Of a DNA stretch of 35,928 bases, positions 29,863-35,928 are shown in pieces. A program made the position numbers and the translations under genes. Below the pieces are notes generated by a model, which did not search any database, was not told the origin of the DNA, and saw only the letters and a program-made list of their open reading frames with translations. The number at the start of each line of letters is the position of its first letter. Within the stretch, counting starts at the first letter, position 1. The stretch is from an uncultured Prevotellaceae bacterium (lineage in GTDB: Bacteria; Bacteroidota; Bacteroidia; Bacteroidales; Bacteroidaceae), in contig CAMOTI010000131.1 in the NCBI GenBank assembly GCA_946625675.1, forward strand, positions 1-35,928, read 5' to 3'.

Positions 29863-32800
29863 TTAGAATGTAACAGTGATACCGCCAGAGATGGTGCGGA
29901 TGGGCTTGTAGTAGGTGTTGGTCACACTTCCTGTGATGCTCTGACGCGGGTCGAGACCCTGACGCTTTGACCAGAGCCATACGTTGTCGGCTACGCCGTA
30001 GATTCTCAGGCCTTCCAGTCCGATGTGACGGAGAATGCTCTTCGGGAAAGAGTAGCCGAGTGTGATGTTGGCCAGTGAGAGGTAAGAGGCGCTGGTGAGC
30101 CAGCGGTCTGTTCCGGCTGCCATGTAAGAGTCCTCCACCTGGAAGCGAGGAACATTGCTTTCTGTGTTCTGCTCCGTCCATGCCTTGAGGATGTCCTTGT
30201 GGAGTGCGTGACCTGCTCTGGCGTCCATGAGGCCGGCGTATGTGCCGTCGTACACCTTACCGCCAAGCTGATACTGGAAATCAACAGAGAAGTCGATGCC
30301 CTTCCACTTCAGGGCTGTACCGAATCCACCATATACGTCTGGAAGCATATCGCCGCAGATGTAGTAGTCACCGTCGTTGTAGGTTGTGGTAGTGGTAGTG
30401 CCGACAATCTTGCGGTGCTTCTCGCCGTTGAAGGTTGCAGGGTCTTCAATTTTGTTGCCCTTCTTGTCGTAATAAATGTCGTTGTCGTTTTCGTCCTTCT
30501 CGTAAACGTTCATCAAGAAGAGGGTCTCACCAGTTTCTTTATCCACGCCCGCATATTTCTTTGTCCAGTAAGAGTAGCGTGACTTGCCTTCTGTGTAGAA
30601 GTAGCTGCCGGAAGAATATCCGTAGCGCTGGATTTCGTCGTACCAAGACTTGCGCTGCTCAGCGAGCTTGGTGATTTCGTTGTGGTTGGTGGTGAAGTTG
30701 AGGTAAGCCGACCATGTGAAGTCACGGCTGCGGATGATGTCGCCCTTGATGTCGAACTCGATACCGTTGTTCTTCATGTTACCCACGTTGTCGTACTGGC
30801 CGCTCCATCCGTAAGTGACAGGGAACGGTACCCATGAGAGCATATCCTTCGTGGTGTTGTTGTAGTACTCCACAGTACCGCTGAGGCGTCCGTTCCAGAA
30901 GCTGAAGTCGATACCTACGTTGAACTTACCGTTCTTCTCCCAGGAGATTACCGGGTTACCGTGGTCGGCTGGCACGATGGCCACGTTGTCGTTGGAGTTC
31001 ACGATAGTGTAAGTCTTGATGTACTGGTAAGAACCGATGTAGTCGTTACCGTTCTCACCGTAGCTCATCTTAAGCTTGAGTTCGTCCACCCACTTGGCGT
31101 TGAACCACTTCTCCTTGTTGATGAGCCATCCGGCACCGATTGACCAGAAGGTACCCCAGCGGTCAGACGGGTGGAAACGGGATGAACCCTGGCGGAGGAG
31201 AGAGAATGAACCGAAGTAGCGGGTGTCGTAGTCGTACATGATACGTCCGAGCCACGACTCTGTGTTGTAGTGCGACTTGCTGGAGTTGGCAGAACCCATG
31301 ATCACAGCTCCGTTCAACTCTGTGTTGTACACTGAGAACTGGTTGTTCTTGTAAGCGCTGAGTCCGTAGCCGTATGTGTTGTAGTACTCATGACCGATCA
31401 TCACGTCGAAGTTGTTCAGGCCGAATGAGTGGTTCCAGTTCACACGCTGCTGGTAGTTCACGCTCCAGGTGCGTCCGTGGCTCTTGTAGGCCTGGCCCTT
31501 CAGGTTGGCATACTGACCGAAGAACGGATTAGTGGTCTCTGTGCCTCTGTACTCGTCGAGATATACGTTGTTGATGGAGTAAACGGTGAAGCCGAGCGGG
31601 AGCGACAGTTTCAAGGTTCCGGTTCCGTTGAAGGTGTTGCCTTCGGTGTTGTTGATGTTCAGTCTGTTGGCTGAGATCGGGTTACCCTGGCTGAGGTAAG
31701 GACGGAATGAAGTGACCGTACCGTCACCATAGTCGTAGCGGATCATGCGTGAGGTGGGGTCGTAGATGATCTTACCGTTCGCGTCGCGGATGTACATCGG
31801 GTAGATAGGTGCGATGTTGGTGAATGCGAATGCGTTGCCAGATGAGCCTGAGCTACCGTCATCTCCGAGTGCGTTCTGGTTGTAGTGAGAGTAAGCGGCG
31901 TTTATTTCCACGTTCAACCAAGGCTTGATCTGGTAGTCGGCCTTCAGTCGTGAGGTGAGACGCTTGTAGTCTGAAGCGGCTGCGATACCCTCGTTGTCGA
32001 GGTAGTTGAAAGAAGCGTAGTAGTTGCTCTTGTCTGTGCTACCCGTTGCAGAAACGGTGTATTCCTGACGAAGCGCGTTGTTGTACATCTCGTCTTCCCA
32101 GTCGTCGGGAGTGAGGTAATACTGCTGGCCGCCGCGGGTCACCACGTTTCCGAGGGTCGCGTTCGGGTTGAGCTTGCCGTCAGCACCGATCATATACTGT
32201 CCTGCAGGCACATTATATACATTATATCCGAGACCGAACACATTGTCGTCAATCAGGACGCCGTTGGCCCATTTCCATGCTTCTTCAGGAGTGTAGCCGA
32301 GGCCGTTCTGTGCATAGCGGTTCAGACCGCTGTACCATACCTCATAGTATTTTGCCGGGCTCTTGATGACCTTGTACTCAGGCATGGACTTGCTGTTGGA
32401 ACCCCACTTGGCGTCCACCGTGAACTTGGCAGCCTCGCCGCGCTTTCCTTTCTTGGTGGTGATGAGGATGACACCGTTACCACCACGCGCACCATAGAGG
32501 GCAGAGGAAGCAGCGTCCTTGAGGACCGTCATGCTCTCCACGTCGATCGGGTTGATCTGGTTGAGGTCGCCGTCGAATGGTGAACCGTCGAGCACGATAA
32601 GCGGAGACAGGCCGGCGTTGATGGAGTTGACACCACGGATGCGGATGGTCGGGGTGGAACCCGGCTGGCCGGATGCGGTGTTGATCTGGATACCGGATGC
32701 CTTACCCTTGAGAGCGTCGATGGCGTTGGTCACCTGGGTCTTGTCTATTTCCTCAGAGCCCACCACTGCAGCGGAACCCGTGAAGGCCGACTTCTTGGCT

Positions 32801-33132
32801 GTACCGTAGGCGATGACCATCACCTCGTCGAGCTGCTTGTGGTCTGTCTTCATGTACACCTTCATGCCCGGACGGATGGCCACGTTGTGGTCCTCCATGC
32901 CGAGGTAGGTGATTGTCACAGCGCTTGCGCTGTTTGGCACATTCTGAATCACGAAGTTACCGTTCACGTCAGATGTGGCTCCCATGTTGGTGCCGTCTAC
33001 GCGGATGGTAGCTCCCATGATGGGTTCGCCCGTCTCTTCCTCGTAAACGGTACCGTTAACGGTCTTCTGGGCGAATGCCATACCCACTGACAAGAAGCAG
33101 AGGGTAAGAATCAAGCATAATTTTTTTCCCAT
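29863..33132 (-). CDS. SusC/RagA-family TonB-linked outer-membrane transporter
   Basis: The 1089-residue protein has a signal peptide (LCLILTLCFLSVGMAFA), a CarboxypepD_reg-like domain (KTVNGTVYEEETGEPIMGAT, about 23-100), a TonB box-like EVMVIAYGT, the plug domain (IDALKGKASGIQINTASGQP, TIRIRGVNSINAGLSPLIVL, SALYGARGGNGVILITTKKG) and a 22-strand-type barrel ending ISGGITVTF. It transports oligomers across the outer membrane with TonB energy. It is the first gene of the locus, transcribed from a consensus promoter about 200 bases upstream. DPP III is encoded divergently. No FecR/sigma or SARP-type regulator lies adjacent in this window. Confidence 0.97.
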   Translation of the reverse strand: MGKKLCLILTLCFLSVGMAFAQKTVNGTVYEEETGEPIMGATIRVDGTNMGATSDVNGNFVIQNVPNSASAVTITYLGMEDHNVAIRPGMKVYMKTDHKQLDEVMVIAYGTAKKSAFTGSAAVVGSEEIDKTQVTNAIDALKGKASGIQINTASGQPGSTPTIRIRGVNSINAGLSPLIVLDGSPFDGDLNQINPIDVESMTVLKDAASSALYGARGGNGVILITTKKGKRGEAAKFTVDAKWGSNSKSMPEYKVIKSPAKYYEVWYSGLNRYAQNGLGYTPEEAWKWANGVLIDDNVFGLGYNVYNVPAGQYMIGADGKLNPNATLGNVVTRGGQQYYLTPDDWEDEMYNNALRQEYTVSATGSTDKSNYYASFNYLDNEGIAAASDYKRLTSRLKADYQIKPWLNVEINAAYSHYNQNALGDDGSSGSSGNAFAFTNIAPIYPMYIRDANGKIIYDPTSRMIRYDYGDGTVTSFRPYLSQGNPISANRLNINNTEGNTFNGTGTLKLSLPLGFTVYSINNVYLDEYRGTETTNPFFGQYANLKGQAYKSHGRTWSVNYQQRVNWNHSFGLNNFDVMIGHEYYNTYGYGLSAYKNNQFSVYNTELNGAVIMGSANSSKSHYNTESWLGRIMYDYDTRYFGSFSLLRQGSSRFHPSDRWGTFWSIGAGWLINKEKWFNAKWVDELKLKMSYGENGNDYIGSYQYIKTYTIVNSNDNVAIVPADHGNPVISWEKNGKFNVGIDFSFWNGRLSGTVEYYNNTTKDMLSWVPFPVTYGWSGQYDNVGNMKNNGIEFDIKGDIIRSRDFTWSAYLNFTTNHNEITKLAEQRKSWYDEIQRYGYSSGSYFYTEGKSRYSYWTKKYAGVDKETGETLFLMNVYEKDENDNDIYYDKKGNKIEDPATFNGEKHRKIVGTTTTTTYNDGDYYICGDMLPDVYGGFGTALKWKGIDFSVDFQYQLGGKVYDGTYAGLMDARAGHALHKDILKAWTEQNTESNVPRFQVEDSYMAAGTDRWLTSASYLSLANITLGYSFPKSILRHIGLEGLRIYGVADNVWLWSKRQGLDPRQSITGSVTNTYYKPIRTISGGITVTF

Positions 33133-33334
33133 TCCTTTTAGTTTTAGTTAATAATTAATAATTGTATTTTTTTCCTTTGACTTTATTGGGTTATCTTTTG
33201 TATGGATTGAATGAACGCCGTCACGGCTTTGTCGTAAATACCATATTCCTTACTAATCGACCATTAATTTTTGGATTTCTTTGCATTTTGTCTGCAAAAA
33301 GCCCAATTTTCTTAAAGATTTTTAGTTATTCGTG

Positions 33335-33365
33335 CAAATTTATGAAATATTATTTAAAAAACAAA
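33335..33365 (-). promoter_or_regulatory. Promoter of the SusC-like operon
   Basis: On the minus strand there is TTTG (33365-33362), 19 bases, then TAAATTTG (33342-33335), a full consensus match. The leader to the SusC-like start would be about 195 nt. Confidence 0.7.
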
Positions 33366-33653
33366 ATAAATTAACAATAAAAGCTCTTTTTTGATGAATC
33401 TGCAACATTTTTGACGTTTTTTTGTTTGTTCTGCATATTTTTTGAATAAAAACTGCATTTTTTTGTTGCATTTTGATTTTTGACATTTTGACTTGTGTAG
33501 TTAGGGTGCAGAAAAAAGGAAAAATGATGAAAAATGGTTATTTTTGGTTTTGGCCTTTTCTGTTTGCCAGGCAAAAAAGTCAGCCATAGCAGACTATCTT
33601 CTTGTCTTCTCGTCTTCTTGTCTTCTCATATCTGCTATTTTGCATGCAAATAA

Positions 33654-33685
33654 TTTGGAATTTGCGGCAGGATTGACTAATTTTG
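33654..33685 (+). promoter_or_regulatory. Promoter of the DPP III gene
   Basis: TTTG (33654-33657), 20 bases, then TAATTTTG (33678-33685), a full match to the Bacteroidetes consensus. It fixes the start codon at 33707, since an in-frame ATG at 33683 would lie inside the -7 box. Confidence 0.8.
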
Positions 33686-33706
33686 CACAAACAAATCTTT
33701 TATATA

Positions 33707-35776
33707 ATGAGAAAAATCATAAAAATCATGGCTTTCAGCGCAATCATGGCGGGAGCGACCAGCGACGCTGCCGCCCAGAACGACAATTTCGAGTACAACA
33801 ACGAGCGGTTTGCCGACCTGCAGATGCTCCGCTACCAGGTGAAGGGGTTCGACCAGCTTTCCTTGAAGCAGAAGACCTTTATATATTACCTCACTGAGGC
33901 GGCAATGTACGGACGCGACATCCTCTACGACCAGAACGGACGTTACAACCTGAGGATCCGACGCATACTCGAGGATATCTACACCAGCTACGACAACCCG
34001 CTGGGCAACTGCCTGAACCAGAACCCCGACGTGGCCATCAAGGAGAAGAATGACTACGAGGCCTTCGTCACCTATCTGAAGCGTGTATGGTTCTCCAACG
34101 GCATACATCATCATTACGGCAGCGAGAAATTCGTGCCAGGCTTCTCCAAGGACTGGTTTTTGAGGGAAGCGGGACGCGTGATGCTCGAGGACGATGCCTT
34201 GAAGCCTTACCAGCAGCAGCTTGGCGAGATCGCTGACGTGATGTTCAACCCTGACATCATGCAGAAACGCGTGAACCTGGCTGACGGGGAGGACCTCGTA
34301 CTCACTTCCGCAGGAAACTACTACCAGGGCGTGACGCAGGCCGAGGCCGAGGCATTCTACGAGCAGCAGCGCGACGCCAACGACCCGCACCCCGTGATGT
34401 ACGGCATGAACAGCAGGCTGGTGAAGAAGGACGGCAAGGTGCAGGAACTCGTGTGGACGACCGGCGGACTTTATGGCCAGGCACTCACACGCATCGTCGA
34501 CTGCCTGAAGAAGGCAAGACCCTTCGCCGAGGACAAGGACCAGCAGGCTGTCATCGACAAGCTCGTGGAGTTCTACACCACAGGCGACCTGCGCACTTTC
34601 GACGACTACACCATTCTCTGGGCAGCCAACACCGCGCCGCAGGTGGACTTCGTCAACGGTTTCACCGAGAGCTATGGCGACCCGCTGGGCATGAAGGCGT
34701 CGTGGGAGAGCATCGTCAACTTCAAGGACCTCGGCGCAACCAAACGCACGGAGACGCTGTCGGCCAACGCACAGTGGTTTGAGGACCACTCGCCCGTGGA
34801 CAGCCGCTTCAAGAAAGAGAAGGTGAAGGGCATCAGCGCCAAAGTCATCACCGCTGCCATTCTCGGAGGCGACCTCTATCCTTCTACAGCCATCGGAATC
34901 AACCTGCCCAACAGCGACTGGGTGCGTAAGGAGCACGGCAGCAAGTCCGTCACCATCGGCAACCTCACGGAGGCATACAACCTGGCGGCAAAAGGAAACG
35001 GATTCCGCGACGAGTTCATCGACGACCCGGAGGTGATCAAGCTGGTGGACAAATATGCCGACGTCACCGACGACCTGCACACCGACCTTCACGAATGTCT
35101 GGGACATGGCAGCGGAAAACTGCTCGACGGCGTGAGCCCCGACAGCCTCAAAGCCTACGGATCGGCGCTGGAGGAGGGCAGGGCAGACCTCTTCGGACTC
35201 TACTACGTGGCTGACCCGAAGATGGTGGAGCTGGGACTCACCCCCGACATGGAGGCCTATAAGGCGCAGTACTACACCTATATGATGAACGGACTGATGA
35301 CACAGCTCGTGCGCATACAGCTGGGCAACGACATCGAGGAGGCGCACATGCGCAACCGTGCATTCGTGGCACGCTGGTGTTATGAGAAGGGTAAGGCCGA
35401 GAAGGTGGTGGAACTCGTGAAGAAAAACGACAAGACCTACGTGCGCATCAACGACTACGAGAAGCTGCGCGGACTCTTCGGACAGCTGCTCGCCGAGGTG
35501 CAGCGCATCAAGAGCACCGGAGATTATGCGGCGGCACAGGCCCTTATCGAAGGCTATGGCGTGAAGATAGACCCGGAACTGCACAAGGAGGTGCTCGAAC
35601 GCTACGAGAAACTCAACCTCGCGCCTTACAAAGGCTTCATCAACCCGGTCTACACGGCCGTGAAGGACGCTGCAGGAAACATCACCGACGTGAAGGTGAC
35701 CTACAGCGAGGGCTATGCCGATCAGATGCTCCGCTATTCAAAGCAGTACGCCACTCTTCCGTTGGTGAATGAATAA
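33707..35776 (+). CDS. Dipeptidyl peptidase III (M49), exported form
   Basis: DPP III removes dipeptides from the N-terminus of oligopeptides. The 689-residue protein has the M49 zinc motif HECLGH (His462, Glu463, His467) and the second motif EEGRAD (Glu489-Glu490), plus PDMEAYKAQYYTYMMNGLMT downstream. The N-terminus (MRKIIKIMAFSAIMAGATSDAAAQ) looks like a signal peptide, so the enzyme probably works in the periplasm, unlike the cytosolic eukaryotic enzymes. Length fits the roughly 670-residue bacterial family. It is divergent from the SusC-like operon and followed after 5 bases by a REP hairpin. Together with the M6 protease it suggests a peptide-degradation locus. Confidence 0.95.
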   Translation: MRKIIKIMAFSAIMAGATSDAAAQNDNFEYNNERFADLQMLRYQVKGFDQLSLKQKTFIYYLTEAAMYGRDILYDQNGRYNLRIRRILEDIYTSYDNPLGNCLNQNPDVAIKEKNDYEAFVTYLKRVWFSNGIHHHYGSEKFVPGFSKDWFLREAGRVMLEDDALKPYQQQLGEIADVMFNPDIMQKRVNLADGEDLVLTSAGNYYQGVTQAEAEAFYEQQRDANDPHPVMYGMNSRLVKKDGKVQELVWTTGGLYGQALTRIVDCLKKARPFAEDKDQQAVIDKLVEFYTTGDLRTFDDYTILWAANTAPQVDFVNGFTESYGDPLGMKASWESIVNFKDLGATKRTETLSANAQWFEDHSPVDSRFKKEKVKGISAKVITAAILGGDLYPSTAIGINLPNSDWVRKEHGSKSVTIGNLTEAYNLAAKGNGFRDEFIDDPEVIKLVDKYADVTDDLHTDLHECLGHGSGKLLDGVSPDSLKAYGSALEEGRADLFGLYYVADPKMVELGLTPDMEAYKAQYYTYMMNGLMTQLVRIQLGNDIEEAHMRNRAFVARWCYEKGKAEKVVELVKKNDKTYVRINDYEKLRGLFGQLLAEVQRIKSTGDYAAAQALIEGYGVKIDPELHKEVLERYEKLNLAPYKGFINPVYTAVKDAAGNITDVKVTYSEGYADQMLRYSKQYATLPLVNE

Positions 35777-35781
35777 GCCCA

Positions 35782-35813
35782 GTAGAGACGCGCCGTGGCG
35801 CGTCTTGTAACTT
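35782..35813 (-). repeat. REP-like hairpin repeat, copy 4 (compensatory change)
   Basis: AGACGCGCC-GT-GGCGCGTCT core with TTGTAACTT on the right. Compared with copy 3, one C-to-G change in the left arm is matched by a G-to-C change in the right, keeping the stem perfect. It begins 6 bases after the DPP III stop codon. Confidence 0.85.
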
Positions 35814-35928
35814 TCCCATTGCCAACAGCAATCCATACAATTTAGGCAGGTTCTAAAAATTAGCTTTAGGCTGTGTTTAGACTATTTTTGAGCAGATTTG
35901 CCCGCAAACTCGCAGAAGCGTAGCGAGC
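35814..35928. other. Right-edge sequence without a recognised gene
   Basis: 115 bases to the window end show no coding frame. The end (GCAGAAGCGTAGCGAGC) resembles dispersed non-coding words of Bacteroidales, but nothing can be assigned. Confidence 0.3.

Larger units (their letters stand above)
33133..33706. other. Divergent intergenic region between the SusC-like and DPP III genes
   Basis: This 574-base AT-rich region has no supported gene; a 67-codon low-complexity frame at 33371-33574 looks like chance. It holds the two divergent promoters, a roughly 200-nt leader for the SusC-like gene, and a period-8 tract (CTTCTTGT/CTTCTCGT, about 33598-33629). The word CATAGCAGACTATCTTCTTG just before the tract is shared with 5894-5918. 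Confidence 0.6.

Noticed and set aside
33371..33574. 67-codon minus-strand frame in the susC-DPP III gap
   Set aside because: Low-complexity Lys/Asn/Ser content from AT-rich DNA and it overlaps the SusC promoter region.
33677..35584. 635-codon minus-strand frame opposite the DPP III gene
   Set aside because: Fully antisense to an M49 peptidase with its zinc motif; no independent support.

Overview
The window looks like chromosome from a Prevotella-type member of the Bacteroidales. The evidence is a SusC/SusD pair, a BspA-like leucine-rich repeat surface protein with the Prevotella-style 'YDLSGRR...PGIYI' C-terminus, several PorT-like outer-membrane barrels, an M49 dipeptidyl peptidase III, and promoters of the Bacteroidetes type (TTTG, about 19-20 nt, TAnnTTTG) with few Shine-Dalgarno sites. 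No rRNA, tRNA, CRISPR array or transposase was recognised.

Layout. (1) 1-6 kb: the end of a barrel protein gene with a clear terminator, a short-form primosomal helicase PriA, a YoeB-type toxin-antitoxin pair, an outer-membrane barrel gene, and a DUF234-type AAA ATPase whose promoter is preceded by three palindromes at an exact 54-bp period. (2) 6-7.3 kb: a scar where a fragment of a BspA-like gene and a headless, nonsense-mutated copy of the 3402-4049 barrel gene meet back to back, followed by a gene-free nested inverted repeat. (3) 7.3-10 kb: a BspA-like surface protein with twelve 23-residue repeats, and a small acidic peptide gene just downstream. (4) 10.3-17.4 kb: a three-gene phage packaging module (portal, large terminase, 1033-aa structural-type protein) with intact reading frames but no capsid, integrase or lysis genes. 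It starts behind a host-like promoter element and carries 9-bp minisatellites in both gene gaps and inside the third gene. (5) 17.4-22.7 kb: a DUF2442 gene and a BlaI-like repressor / M56 sensor protease / outer-membrane barrel receptor operon with a palindromic operator inside its promoter. (6) 22.8-23.5 kb: a four-helix-bundle (S23/Avd-like) protein gene whose 3' end is made of, and whose 5' side is flanked by, the same 9-bp minisatellite found in the phage gene. (7) 23.5-35.8 kb: a probable peptide-utilisation locus, SusC-SusD-lipoprotein-secreted M6 metalloprotease with a dockerin, and a divergent dipeptidyl peptidase III with a signal peptide.

How it fits together. The right-hand locus can be read as a chain: the M6 enzyme cuts proteins outside the cell, SusC/SusD import oligopeptides, and DPP III trims dipeptides in the periplasm. 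Across the window, short non-coding repeats have a striking relation to gene ends: REP hairpins (four copies, two bracketing the M56 gene exactly), TTTAAAG heptamer tracts after barrel-gene stops, and 9-bp minisatellites around the four-helix gene and the phage module. These repeats, the capsid-less packaging module and the palindrome array are the most unusual things here. All functional statements come from reading the sequence by eye; no database search was possible.
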